A stretch of 64,000 nt of DNA. Origin: Chloroflexota bacterium (GTDB lineage Bacteria; Chloroflexota; Anaerolineae; Aggregatilineales; UBA2796). The position numbers were made by a program, and so were the translations under genes. Positions 8,011 to 16,732 of the stretch are shown here, piece after piece; the first letter of the stretch is position 1; each line of letters starts with the position of its first letter. Under the pieces are notes generated by a model. The model was not told the DNA's origin. It did not search any database and saw only the letters and a program-made list of their open reading frames with translations. The DNA lies in NCBI GenBank assembly GCA_021325095.1, contig JAJPHV010000127.1, positions 1 to 64,000 on the forward strand. Reading direction: 5' to 3'.

Positions 8011-9060
8011 ATGGACAAGCCCAAAGGAAACCCATTGCGCCCCCAGACGACGCTCGAACTGCTGGATCGGGCGTTCAACATCTACCGCGAGAATTTTGTC
8101 GCCTTCTTTGGCCTGGTCGCGGCAGTCACGATTCCGATTACGGTCATCAATCTTGCCACTAACTTCTGGTACACCAACCAGTTGTTCTCAACCAGCATAG
8201 ACGGCTCCTCCTTCCGTTCTGGCCGGGCCGATGTCTCGGCGTTGACGGCTTCATTGGCACTGCTGCTCGTTTTGCTTCTGGTCACGATTGTAGTTGCTAT
8301 CATCCAGGGAGTGGTCGTCAGCAGTGTGCTCACCTATATGACCTCGGAGCGACACCTGGGCCGCGTCGCTGGCGTGCGCGAAGCCTTCGATGCGGTGCGT
8401 CCCCGGCTGGCGAACGTGGGTGTGGCGCTGGTGCTGTTCTACATCATCCTCATCCTTGTGGCCCTCGCCCTGACCGTTGTGTTGTGGCTGTGTGGGCTGG
8501 GCTTCGGCCTCATCGGCTACCTGGGCGTGACGCTGTATGCCTTCCTGGTCCCCGTCCTGGTTCTGGAGCAGACTGACCTGACCACCGGCATGAAACGCGC
8601 CTGGATGCTGGCAAAGGCACGTATCTGGCCCGTGTTGGGCCTGATAGGCGCTGTCGCGCTCATCAACTGGGTTCTTGGACAGGCGGTCTCCTGGACGGGG
8701 CTGTTTGTGACCCGCCAAGCCATCGCGCCCGCCTCATTTGGCGCGGCGCAAGCCCTTCAGATCCTCGTGCAAGCCATTGTGCAGATATTCCTGGCCCCGG
8801 TGTTGCCCATCGGCCTGACGTTGCTGTACTACGACGCGCGCGTGCGGCTGGAAGGGCTGGACATCGCGCTGCAATCAGCCAATGTGCCCGACCCGCGCCC
8901 GGAGGATGTGCCATCGCCGGAGCCGCCGCCGGGTTGGTTCATGTCGTCGGACGATTACCGGAACGTCGGCCTGTTCATGATCGGCGGTGTCGTCGTGGTG
9001 GGCGCGCTGTGCGGACTCAGTTTCGTGCTGGTCGGTGGAGCCTCAAGACTATTCTTCTGA
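8011..9060 (+). CDS. Multi-pass membrane protein of unknown function
   Basis: A 349-residue protein begins after GAAGGA with the cytoplasmic segment TTLELLDRAFNIYREN. This is followed by about six to seven hydrophobic segments (near residues 25-45, 75-105, 140-185, 205-225, 250-275 and 325-345). The layout resembles membrane proteins with the glycerophosphoryl-diester-phosphodiesterase membrane-domain fold, but no catalytic domain is attached. It is the first gene of a tightly packed run with DUF4129, DUF4350 and MoxR genes. A role in the same envelope-associated process is likely, though undefined. Confidence 0.75.
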   Translation: MDKPKGNPLRPQTTLELLDRAFNIYRENFVAFFGLVAAVTIPITVINLATNFWYTNQLFSTSIDGSSFRSGRADVSALTASLALLLVLLLVTIVVAIIQGVVVSSVLTYMTSERHLGRVAGVREAFDAVRPRLANVGVALVLFYIILILVALALTVVLWLCGLGFGLIGYLGVTLYAFLVPVLVLEQTDLTTGMKRAWMLAKARIWPVLGLIGAVALINWVLGQAVSWTGLFVTRQAIAPASFGAAQALQILVQAIVQIFLAPVLPIGLTLLYYDARVRLEGLDIALQSANVPDPRPEDVPSPEPPPGWFMSSDDYRNVGLFMIGGVVVVGALCGLSFVLVGGASRLFF

Positions 9061-9062
9061 GA

Positions 9063-9998
9063 GTGCGGCTGCTGGTCGTGATAATCGCGCTGGCCGGCCT
9101 GTTTTCGGGCAGGGGCCGCGCCGGAGCGATGGCCCTATCCGAGCGCGATTTCTGGTCACGCTTGCAGCAGACGGATGGGCTGTTAGGGCAGGCTGCGGCG
9201 CAGTCGCTCTCCCAGCGCGGCACGATCCTGGACGAAATTCGCGGTTTGTGGGCCAGCGTGGACGCCGTGCGCCTGGCCGATGGGCGCGTTGTGGCTGTCG
9301 ATATGCGCTGGCTCGGTGTGGGCCTCACAGCGACCAACATCGAAGAGCGCCAGCGCTGGGTCAAGGCACTGCTGGCCTACCACGCGCAGCCGGGACAGGC
9401 GGCCAGCGACGGCAGTGGATCGCTGGCTGTGCTGGATCGTATCCTGAAAGACCCACGTTTCCGCTACCCGGACATCACACCGACCACGCCGCCGCCAGAG
9501 CCGACGCCACAACCGCAGCGCAACACCCGGTCAGGCGATCTGATCCCGGCGGGGCTGGCGCAAGCTGTTCTGGTCGTGATTGGCATCATTGCCGTCATTG
9601 CCGTGCTGCTGTACATCGGGCGTACATTGCAAGTGCAGCGGGCTGCCATCGCGCCGGTTGAAACGGACAGTGATCCGGCCACCTCGGAGGCTGCCGATAC
9701 GCTGGCGGCGCAGTCCGAGGCGACCCTGGACTACCGCCAGGCCGTGCGCTACCTGTACCTGTCCAGCCTGCTCATGCTCGACGAACGCGGGCTGATCCAC
9801 TATGATCGCGCGCTGACCAACCGCGAACATCTGCGGCTCATCGTCGATAACCCGGCCCTGCTCGAAGCGCTGGGCCCGGTGGTCGACACTTTTGATCGGG
9901 TCTGGTACGGCTTCGCGCCCGTCGATGCGCAACTTTACCAGGACTACCGCCAGGCTGTCGAGCGCCTCAGGCAGTTGGAGGCCGTGCGTGAGCGCTAA
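9063..9998 (+). CDS. DUF4129 domain membrane protein
   Basis: The predicted start is a GTG at 9063, three bases after the previous stop. It gives a 311-residue protein with an N-terminal signal segment (RLLVVIIALAGLFSGRG), a periplasmic or exterior domain, a Pro/Gln-rich stretch, one membrane span (about residues 160-185) and a cytoplasmic C-terminal domain. That domain has the DUF4129 pattern DYRQAVRYLYLSSLLMLDERGLI with LTNREHLR. DUF4129 proteins are regularly encoded next to MoxR ATPases and DUF4350 proteins, and the same is true here. A longer frame runs upstream into the previous gene, but its residues there look non-coding. Confidence 0.82.
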   Translation: MRLLVVIIALAGLFSGRGRAGAMALSERDFWSRLQQTDGLLGQAAAQSLSQRGTILDEIRGLWASVDAVRLADGRVVAVDMRWLGVGLTATNIEERQRWVKALLAYHAQPGQAASDGSGSLAVLDRILKDPRFRYPDITPTTPPPEPTPQPQRNTRSGDLIPAGLAQAVLVVIGIIAVIAVLLYIGRTLQVQRAAIAPVETDSDPATSEAADTLAAQSEATLDYRQAVRYLYLSSLLMLDERGLIHYDRALTNREHLRLIVDNPALLEALGPVVDTFDRVWYGFAPVDAQLYQDYRQAVERLRQLEAVRER

Positions 9999-11115
9999 CC
10001 TGCGGCTGGTGGTCGGTTCGCTGATCGCGCTGGGGGTGCTGGCTGTGATTGCCACGCTGGTCGCGCCCGCGCCGCCCGCACCGGCGCTGAGTGTGCGCAG
10101 CACCGACGCGGACGGGACGATGGCGCTGCGGCAGTGGCTGGAACAGAGCGGCTACGCGGTGCGCGAAGTCCTCTCCAACCCGATCCAGACCGACGGCCTG
10201 AACGTGCTGTTCATCCTTGATCCTTTCATCCCGTACAGCAGCGACGAGGCGGCGACCATCCGGGAGTGGGTGCGGCGTGGCAACACACTGATCGTGGCCG
10301 GGGAACCTTTATTCCTACGCGAACTGTTGGAGCCATACAACGCATCCGTCTCCTACCTGGATCACTATGTGGGTACACTTTCGCCCGCCAGCCCGACGCT
10401 GCTGCTCCCGGCCTTTGAGCGCGTGCGCGTCGATACCTATTACGGCGTCGAAACCAGGCGGCCCGATGTGCTGGTTCATCTTGCCACCGAAGATGTGCCC
10501 GTGCTGGTGTCGTTCCGCGAAGGGCAGGGGACTGTATGGGTGACGAGCGCGCTCAGACCGTTCACCAATCGCGGCCTGAGCGACCCCGGCAGCGCCCGGT
10601 TGGTGCTGAACCTGCTGGCGCGCGTGCCGCGAACGGCGGTGATCGGCTTTGACGAGGCGAGGCACGGCTTCGGTACTGCGCCGAGTGTGTCCGGCTGGCT
10701 GTTCGGCACAGCGGCGGGCTGGGGTCTGCTGCTGGCCGTCGGGCTGACGATGGTTTTCCTGGCGCTGCGCGGAAGGCGTTTCGGACGGGCCGTGCCGATC
10801 CCGGAGGAACGGCTGCGCCGCGAGCCTGTCGAGTACATTCAGGCGATGGCGAACCTATTCCGCCGATCCGGGCATCGAGTCGAGATGCTCAGGCACTATC
10901 GGGGGCAGCTTCGGCGGCGGCTGTCCGAGCGCTACGGCGTCGATCCGCACCTGAGCGACGTTGAACTGGTCAAGACGGTGGCCTTCCGCGAACCGTCGAT
11001 TGACGAAGCGGCACTGCGCGGCGTGCTGCGTCGACTCTCGGACGAGCGGGGCAGCGAACAGGACTTGGTGAGCGCGGCCCTGGATGTGGACGAATGGCTG
11101 AGGAGATTAACGTGA
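9988..11115 (+). CDS. DUF4350 domain membrane protein
   Basis: The start is a GTG at 9988 with GGAGG six bases upstream, overlapping the previous gene by 11 bases. The 375-residue protein has an N-terminal membrane anchor ([18 protein letters not shown]) and a soluble domain with a Rossmann-like DUF4350 pattern, [38 protein letters not shown] second membrane span lies near residues 245-265 ([16 protein letters not shown]), followed by a cytoplasmic helical tail. Its position between DUF4129 and MoxR genes is the classic arrangement of this family. The function in the family is not established. A chaperone- or secretion-associated role with MoxR is inferred. Confidence 0.82.
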   Translation: MSANLRLVVGSLIALGVLAVIATLVAPAPPAPALSVRSTDADGTMALRQWLEQSGYAVREVLSNPIQTDGLNVLFILDPFIPYSSDEAATIREWVRRGNTLIVAGEPLFLRELLEPYNASVSYLDHYVGTLSPASPTLLLPAFERVRVDTYYGVETRRPDVLVHLATEDVPVLVSFREGQGTVWVTSALRPFTNRGLSDPGSARLVLNLLARVPRTAVIGFDEARHGFGTAPSVSGWLFGTAAGWGLLLAVGLTMVFLALRGRRFGRAVPIPEERLRREPVEYIQAMANLFRRSGHRVEMLRHYRGQLRRRLSERYGVDPHLSDVELVKTVAFREPSIDEAALRGVLRRLSDERGSEQDLVSAALDVDEWLRRLT

Positions 11116-12098
11116 CCGACACGACCAATCCGCAGACGGCGGACGGAATCAAGATGCTGCAAACGCTGGCGGCGCAGATGCGCGAGCAGGCGGCGCGGGT
11201 GCTGGTCGGGCAGGACGAAGCGATTGACCTGTTGATCGTTGCCCTGCTGACGCGCGGCCACGTGCTGCTGGAAGGCGTTCCGGGCACGGCCAAGACGCTC
11301 ATGGCGAAGACGCTGGCCCGGCTGGTCGAGGCCGAGTATCGGCGCATCCAGTTCACGCCCGACCTGATGCCCTCGGACGTGGTGGGGACGGTGGTGTTCG
11401 ACCTGCAATCGGGACAGTTCAACCTGAAACGCGGCCCGATCTTCACCCAGATTTTGCTGGCGGACGAGATCAACCGTGCGCCCGCCAAAACGCAGTCGGC
11501 GCTGCTGGAAGCGATGGAGGAGCGGCAGGTCAGCATCGAAGGCGATACGCAGGCGCTGCCAGAGCCGTTCATGGTCATTGCCACGCAGAACCCAGTGGAG
11601 ATGGACGGCACGTATCCGCTGCCCGAAGCGCAGTTGGATCGCTTCCTGTTCAAAGTGAAGATCGGCTATTTGCCGCAAGCGGAAGAGGTCGAAGTGTTGA
11701 AGCGCTACCATGCCGGGTTTGATGCGCATGATCTGGCCGCTGCTGGCCTGACACCGGTCATCAATCCGGGTCAACTGGCCGCCTTCCGGCAGATGATCCA
11801 GGCGGTGCGGGTGGAGGACGGCGTGTTGAACTACATCACCACCATCACCGACGCCACGCGCCGCAGCCCCGACCTGGCACTAGGCGCAAGCACGCGGGCG
11901 GGCGTGGCGCTGCTCATGGCCTCCAAGACGTTTGCGGCGCTGCGCGGGCGCGATTACGTCGCGCCGGACGACATCAAGGCGCTCGTGCCGCCCGTGCTCC
12001 GTCACCGCGTCTACCTGCGCCCGGAGGCCGAGATCGAAGGGCTGGATACCGACGCGGTGTTCAGGCGCATTCTGGCGCAGTTGGAAGTGCCGAGATAA
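11112..12098 (+). CDS. MoxR-family AAA+ ATPase
   Basis: This cytoplasmic AAA+ ATPase carries Walker [16 protein letters not shown], Walker [25 protein letters not shown], sensor [24 protein letters not shown] and the AAA lid. MoxR proteins are thought to act as chaperones for metal insertion or complex assembly, usually with a VWA or DUF58 partner. The start is GTG at 11112, overlapping the previous TGA in a GTGA junction with GAGGAG six bases upstream. An in-frame ATG at 11094 also exists. It is the last gene of the operon. The DUF58 gene that commonly follows is absent here. Confidence 0.92.
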   Translation: MTDTTNPQTADGIKMLQTLAAQMREQAARVLVGQDEAIDLLIVALLTRGHVLLEGVPGTAKTLMAKTLARLVEAEYRRIQFTPDLMPSDVVGTVVFDLQSGQFNLKRGPIFTQILLADEINRAPAKTQSALLEAMEERQVSIEGDTQALPEPFMVIATQNPVEMDGTYPLPEAQLDRFLFKVKIGYLPQAEEVEVLKRYHAGFDAHDLAAAGLTPVINPGQLAAFRQMIQAVRVEDGVLNYITTITDATRRSPDLALGASTRAGVALLMASKTFAALRGRDYVAPDDIKALVPPVLRHRVYLRPEAEIEGLDTDAVFRRILAQLEVPR

Positions 12099-12128
12099 TA
12101 ATTCTGGTATTACACGGCTGCGCAGACC

Positions 12129-12230
12129 GCCTGATCACCTGTTTTGCAGGCGAAAACAGGGGTACGTTCTGGCTGATACATGGGCGATCATGCTTGCCTG
12201 ATCACCTGTTTATCAGGTGAAATAACAGGT
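12129..12230. repeat. Paired palindromic elements with a 16-base direct repeat
   Basis: GCCTGATCACCTGTTT occurs at 12129-12144 and again at 12196-12211. The first copy forms CCTGTTTT (12138-12145) / AAAACAGG (12153-12160). The second forms CACCTG (12203-12208) / CAGGTG (12214-12219), with a further AACAGGTG at 12223-12230. It lies downstream of the MoxR gene. It could act as a terminator region or be a small mobile palindrome. Confidence 0.55.
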
Positions 12231-12307
12231 GGCAGGAACCATGATGATGTTGGGATGGGAAGAAATTATAGAACATATGAGCTAATGTGTCAAGAGGCAA
12301 ATCGAAG

Positions 12308-12329
12308 GCCCGGTGCTTCAGCGCCGGGC
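12308..12329. repeat. IS200/IS605-type palindrome, copy 1
   Basis: The imperfect hairpin reads GCCCGGTGCTTCAGCGCCGG, followed by GC. The same core recurs at 34643-34664. Such short GC-rich hairpins with TTCAG loops are typical of IS200/IS605 element ends and their non-autonomous derivatives. Confidence 0.5.
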
Positions 12330-12372
12330 GTAGCTGTTGAGGTTGTTTCCCTTACCCCCGCATCCGCAAGAT

Positions 12373-13251
12373 TCAAGCGTCCGCTCCTTGCCCTGAAAGC
12401 CGTGCCACGATTCGATCCCCGGCGACGAACGCGACGGGCAGGTACTTGGTGTTGTGGGCAATCCCGATGCCGCCCTGCTTATCCAGCATGATCAGCCCAC
12501 CGACGCCGCCGAAGCGGTGGGTGAAGATCGACATGGCCTGTTCGGCGGCAGCCTGCGCGCTCTCAGCATTTTCGAGCGACTGCACTGCACGGAAGGTCAG
12601 CAGGGCACGCATGATGCCCTCTCCGATGCCCGTTGCACAGGCCGCGCCGAGGGTGTTGTCGGCATAGCCGCCTGCGCCCGCGACTGGTGAATCGCCGACA
12701 CGCCCCGGCAACTTGCCGTCCAACCCGCCCGTCGAGACGGCAACGGCCACATTGCCCGCGTGATCCAGGGCCACCGCGCCCACCGTATCGTGCTGCTCGG
12801 TCTCTCGGGCGGCTCTGGCGGCCCGGCGCGGCGAGATCAGGCTTTCCGGCGCAACCAGACCGAAGCCCTGCTCGACGGCGAAACGCTCTGCGCCCGCCCC
12901 GACCAGGAAATGGTGTTCGCAGCGTTCCAGGATGGCGCGCGCCAGCGACACCGGGTGCTCGATCTGCTGCACCGCTGCCACCGCGCCGAAGCGCTGCGTT
13001 CGCCCATCCATCAGCAGGGCGTCCAGTTCGACCACCCCGTCCCGGTTGAGCGCGCCGCCGTAGCCCGCGTTGAGCAGCGGGTGGCTTTCCAGGACACGCA
13101 CCGCAATCTCGACGGCGTCGATAGCCGAAGCTCCCTGGCGCAGCGGCTCCAACGCCGCTTCGACGGCAGAACGGCAGGCCGCAACCCGCTCCGCATGTTC
13201 GTGTGGTTCAATGTCACCTGCTCCGCCGTGTACGATAAGACCGAAAGCCAT
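12373..13251 (-). CDS. iaaA: Isoaspartyl peptidase / plant-type L-asparaginase
   Basis: This Ntn-hydrolase is made as a precursor that cleaves itself before a threonine nucleophile. It starts with FGLIVHGGAGDI, typical of the family. The autoprocessing site is HDTVGAVALD (the Thr after His-Asp), followed by NVAVAVSTGG, GRVGDSPVAGAGGYAD and the C-terminal FGGVGGLIMLD. These enzymes hydrolyse isoaspartyl dipeptides and asparagine. The start is placed at the ATG at 13251 because AGGAG lies six bases upstream. The frame extends to 13281 without support. The length of 292 residues is normal, and the gene is monocistronic. Confidence 0.92.
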   Translation of the reverse strand: MAFGLIVHGGAGDIEPHEHAERVAACRSAVEAALEPLRQGASAIDAVEIAVRVLESHPLLNAGYGGALNRDGVVELDALLMDGRTQRFGAVAAVQQIEHPVSLARAILERCEHHFLVGAGAERFAVEQGFGLVAPESLISPRRAARAARETEQHDTVGAVALDHAGNVAVAVSTGGLDGKLPGRVGDSPVAGAGGYADNTLGAACATGIGEGIMRALLTFRAVQSLENAESAQAAAEQAMSIFTHRFGGVGGLIMLDKQGGIGIAHNTKYLPVAFVAGDRIVARLSGQGADA

Positions 13252-13285
13252 GATTTCTCCTGTTTGTTGGTCTGCTGGCATTCAA

Positions 13286-13325
13286 CCTCACCCCCTCCCC
13301 GCAAGCAGCGAGGGGTGAGGTCAAT
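13286..13325. repeat. CCTCACCCCC palindromic element, half copy
   Basis: This is a short form of a repeat found at least six times in the window: CCTCACCCCC, a CTCCCC-gcaagcag-GAGGGG-like hairpin, then GGTGAGGTCAA. Here only one hairpin is left between the two ends. It lies just upstream of the isoaspartyl peptidase gene. Confidence 0.65.
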
Positions 13326-13562
13326 CCAAAACGTGCCTGATCCTATTATGGCACACCGCCCGGCTGCTGGCGACGCTGGCGACGACCTCCGCAATTCACT
13401 CAAATTCGGGGGCTGTGCAAATCCGGGATTGCGTTGATAATTTATTTCAAAGGGCAATGGAGAGAAATCGCTACCGTCTCGCGCCCGTCAGATAGCCGTC
13501 AGGCATGGCGCTGCCTTCCGCTTACACTAATGATCATGGCCTTATCGTATGGAGACAAGCCT

Positions 13563-14975
13563 ATGACCACCGAGCCATCAGCGACTTCCACAAGTTCGAG
13601 CCTCGTCGGGCAGCACAGCCCCAATCCACCTGTGCTGCCGGATGGCTACCATATCGAAGAGGGCCGGTTGCACCTGCATGGCCTTGACCTGGCAAGCCTG
13701 GCTGACTACTGGATGACCCGTGCTGGTCAGGAAGATGCGCCGCTGACCATTCGCTACATGCCGAGCGTGCGCACCAAGTTTCAAAAGGCGCGAGATGCTT
13801 TTGAACAGGCGACCCGCCAAACCAATTATCCTGGCACGGTGCGCCTGGCCTACGCTTCCAAAGCCAACCCGAACCACGCCGTGATCAAGGCAGCGATGGG
13901 CGCAGGCGCAGATTACGAGTGTTCCAGCCGGGTCGATGTCTCAATCGTGCGGTATGCCATCGAGCAAGGCTGGCTGACGCCGGATCGGTTGATCATCGCC
14001 AACGGCTTCAAGACGCCCGGCTATGCCGACGCTTTGATCGGCGTGGCCCAGGCCGGGCATCCGGGCGTCATCCCGGTCTTTGACTCCATCGAGGAAGTCC
14101 AGCATTTCGCGGACAGCGGCATTCCGCTCAACGTGGGGATGCGCTACCGGGTCAGCGGCCACAACGAGCGCTTTGGCATGGACGAAGCGGAACTCTTTGA
14201 GACGCAGCAGTTGATCGCGGAGTCGCCAAACCTGACCCTGGTGTTGTTTCACGCGCTGCAACTCTTCCCGGCTATCGACAACCCGGAGTACGTCGCCAGC
14301 CTGGAAAACGCTATCGAGGTCTTCAAACGGCTGCGTGTCTGCTGCCCGTCGCTGCACTGGTTCGACGTGGGCGGCGGGCTGCCTACGCAGCTTGCCGAGC
14401 CGGACGATCTGCAAGAATGGATGGTTTCGATCCAGCAGATGGCCCTGCGGCACTGCGGAATGGAACATGCCCCCGACCTGATCATCGAATCGGGGCGCTA
14501 CCTGACCGGCTCGCACCAACTGGAAGCCTTCAAGGTCGTCAAGACGAAGGTCGTCAACGGCGTGACCTATTACGTCCTGGGCGGCGGCATCATGTCCAAC
14601 CTGCCGGATGCGTGGGCACTGGGCGCGGAATTCCCGGTGGCAGCGCTGAATCACTGCGACGCGCCGTACCACGACGTGCGCCTGGCCGGGCTAACCTGCG
14701 ACCCGGACGATGTATACCCGCCCAAGCGCGACAAATTCGTGTCGCTTCCGCAGGATGCGGACGGCTTGCTGGTGGCCTTTCTGGAAATCGGCGCCTACCA
14801 GGACATGTTGGGCGGCGAAGGCGGCGCGAAGCACTGCCTGCTCTCTGAAGGTGCAACCATCTTGATCGGCGACGATCCGGACTACCCGACGCGCATCACC
14901 TACCAGCCGCCGCAGTCGATAGAGTCGGTGTTGAGTCATCTGGGGTATGGGCAGGAACCCTTTAGCGCTTTCTAA
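13563..14975 (+). CDS. PLP-dependent fold-III decarboxylase (Orn/DAP/Arg or carboxynorspermidine type)
   Basis: The protein is an alanine-racemase-fold decarboxylase for a basic amino acid or polyamine precursor. The PLP lysine lies in RLAYASKANPN, the glycine loop is FDVGGGLP and the phosphate-binding ESGRYLTG replaces the usual EPGR. The C-terminal residues that complete the active site in the partner subunit appear as LTCDPDDVYP and IGAYQDMLGG. At 470 residues it is longer than typical LysA or NspC, with about 60 extra N-terminal residues. The substrate cannot be fixed from sequence alone. The ATG at 13563 is preceded by TGGAGA. The frame upstream to 13434 is unsupported. Confidence 0.82.
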   Translation: MTTEPSATSTSSSLVGQHSPNPPVLPDGYHIEEGRLHLHGLDLASLADYWMTRAGQEDAPLTIRYMPSVRTKFQKARDAFEQATRQTNYPGTVRLAYASKANPNHAVIKAAMGAGADYECSSRVDVSIVRYAIEQGWLTPDRLIIANGFKTPGYADALIGVAQAGHPGVIPVFDSIEEVQHFADSGIPLNVGMRYRVSGHNERFGMDEAELFETQQLIAESPNLTLVLFHALQLFPAIDNPEYVASLENAIEVFKRLRVCCPSLHWFDVGGGLPTQLAEPDDLQEWMVSIQQMALRHCGMEHAPDLIIESGRYLTGSHQLEAFKVVKTKVVNGVTYYVLGGGIMSNLPDAWALGAEFPVAALNHCDAPYHDVRLAGLTCDPDDVYPPKRDKFVSLPQDADGLLVAFLEIGAYQDMLGGEGGAKHCLLSEGATILIGDDPDYPTRITYQPPQSIESVLSHLGYGQEPFSAF

Positions 14976-14991
14976 CGTACTGAATAGTGAA

Positions 14992-15097
14992 CCTCACCCC
15001 CAACCCTTCTCCGCAAGCAGAGAGGGGTGACAGTCCTGAACACAGTGCCCACTGGTTCCCCCTCTCCGGTTGGAGAGGGGATCAGGGGGTGAGGTTA
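14992..15097. repeat. CCTCACCCCC palindromic element, full copy
   Basis: The ends are AACCTCACCCCC (left) and GGGGGTGAGGTT (right) in inverted orientation. Inside are two hairpins of the CTTCTCCgcaagcaGAGAGGGG and CCCTCTCCggttGGAGAGGGG kind. The element lies immediately upstream of the solute-binding/OmpA gene, between the decarboxylase stop and the Shine-Dalgarno sequence. Confidence 0.75.
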
Positions 15098-15112
15098 ACA
15101 CAGGAGGATGAG

Positions 15113-16708
15113 ATGGCGTTTCCACAAACGATCAGGCGCGGCGTGGCGCTGCTCCTGATCGGGATATTTGCGCTGGCGGCGTGTACGTCCCCGGGCAGCA
15201 GCTCGATTACGGCAGTCACCTCTGAGCCAACGGCAGCGCCAGTCGCCAATCTGCCCGCGCCAATCACAGCGGGTGCGATCAACGATAAGCTGCCGACCTA
15301 TACCTGCGCCGCTGACGCCTTCGCCAGCTATTACACCCTGCAAGTGATCCAGCAGGCCAAGCTGGATGTGGCGCACGGCTTCCACCTGGCGATTGTGCCG
15401 TTTCTGCTGGACGGCGAGGGCAAATCCTACGACATCAGCGAGGACAAGCGCGTGGCGGCGCTGGCGGCGGGCCAGTGGGACTGCCTGCTAACTACGCTCG
15501 ACTCCGTCGCACTGCACGGCGAATCGGGCCAGATCACGGCCATTGTGGACGAATCGGCGGGCGCGGATCAACTGTGGGCCAGGCCCAACATCGCCACCCT
15601 GAATGATCTGCGCGGTCAGAAGATCGCCGTCACGGAGGGGTCGGTCAGCGAGTTTTTCACCTATTACATCCTGAATGTAGCAGGCATCACTGTTGACCCG
15701 AAGACCGGCGCGGAGATCGTCCCGGCCAGTTCGATTGCCGACGCCATTGATGCTTTCAATTCCGGCAAAGCCTCGGCGGTCACGGGCTGGGAACCGGACA
15801 TCGAAAAGGCTGCCCAGGGCCAGGGGCGCAAGCTGGTCGGCTCCGACACGCTGCGCGTCGTGGTGGACGTGATCGTCACGTCGCGCCAGTCGATTGCCTC
15901 CCGCCCGGACGTGGTGCAGTCCTTCCACGACGCCTGGTTCGAGGCGCTGCGCATGTCGGCTGAGGATTTCGGCAAGTTCGCCGATTACGTGGCGGCTTGG
16001 GGCCATAACGATTGGTCGGGTATATCGGTAGAGAAGGCCAAAGACGATCTCGGCTTGGCGCTCGACTCAATCGCCCAGGCGTCGCTGGACGCCAACCGGA
16101 TCGCCATGCAGGATGTGAGCATTATCCAGGAGCGGATCGATCAGGCCAAACGGGTCTGGGCTGCCGCCGGGCGCACGCCATCGGATGTGCCGGGCGCGCT
16201 GATCGAGCCGAAGTTCGTCCTGGCGGCGACGGGCAAAGCTGCCTTGCGTACCGACAAGCCGCTGCACAATTCGTCGTTCTACATGACCGCGCATCCGTCC
16301 TTTACGGCGCTGACGGCGGAAGAGGCTGACAAGGCTCAGACGCTCGCCATTTTGCCCTGCCGCACCTTTGAATTTGAACCCGGCAAGGTTGATCTCACGC
16401 CGGTGTCGCAGCAGACGCTCAACGAGTGTGCCATACCGATCCTGCGCAGCAGCCCGGACATATACATGACGGTCCTTGGCTCGGCGGCGTGGCCCGTCGG
16501 CGAAACGGAGCAGAGCACGCGCGATTTTGCGATGCGGCGCGCCCAGGCCGTCGCAGATTACCTGGTGGCGCAGGGCATCAACCGGGAGCGGCTGGTGCTC
16601 AAGGCGACGGTTCCACCCCCGGAGCGGCGCAATCTTGGCGATGACCGCGAGGCAGACCGCAAGAAGGATCGTTTCGTTCAGTTGACGCTTATCCTGACGG
16701 GCCGGTAG
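15113..16708 (+). CDS. Lipoprotein fusing an ABC-type solute-binding domain to an OmpA-like domain, paralogue 1
   Basis: The signal peptide ends in a lipobox (LIGIFALAAC, about residues 13-22), so the mature protein should be lipid-anchored outside the membrane. Residues 55-370 resemble NMT1/SsuA-type periplasmic binding proteins (ADAFASYYTLQ, GFHLAIVPFLLDG, LNDLRGQKIAVTEGSVSEFF, SGKASAVTGWEPDIEKA). Residues 410-531 carry an OmpA-type peptidoglycan-binding fold (FEFEPGKVDLTPVSQQTLNE, RAQAVADYLVAQGINRERL). No permease or ATPase gene is nearby, so it may sense a ligand or store it at the wall. The start is ATG at 15113 with AGGAGG five bases upstream. A paralogue follows 24 bases downstream. 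Confidence 0.85.
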   Translation: MAFPQTIRRGVALLLIGIFALAACTSPGSSSITAVTSEPTAAPVANLPAPITAGAINDKLPTYTCAADAFASYYTLQVIQQAKLDVAHGFHLAIVPFLLDGEGKSYDISEDKRVAALAAGQWDCLLTTLDSVALHGESGQITAIVDESAGADQLWARPNIATLNDLRGQKIAVTEGSVSEFFTYYILNVAGITVDPKTGAEIVPASSIADAIDAFNSGKASAVTGWEPDIEKAAQGQGRKLVGSDTLRVVVDVIVTSRQSIASRPDVVQSFHDAWFEALRMSAEDFGKFADYVAAWGHNDWSGISVEKAKDDLGLALDSIAQASLDANRIAMQDVSIIQERIDQAKRVWAAAGRTPSDVPGALIEPKFVLAATGKAALRTDKPLHNSSFYMTAHPSFTALTAEEADKAQTLAILPCRTFEFEPGKVDLTPVSQQTLNECAIPILRSSPDIYMTVLGSAAWPVGETEQSTRDFAMRRAQAVADYLVAQGINRERLVLKATVPPPERRNLGDDREADRKKDRFVQLTLILTGR

Positions 16709-16732
16709 CCCGCCTGGAAGGAAAAAACCCGT

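Noticed and set aside
14987-15112. N-terminal extension of the solute-binding/OmpA gene (MNLTPNPSPQ...)
   Set aside because: It is a translation of the palindromic repeat. The ribosome site and signal peptide place the start at 15113.
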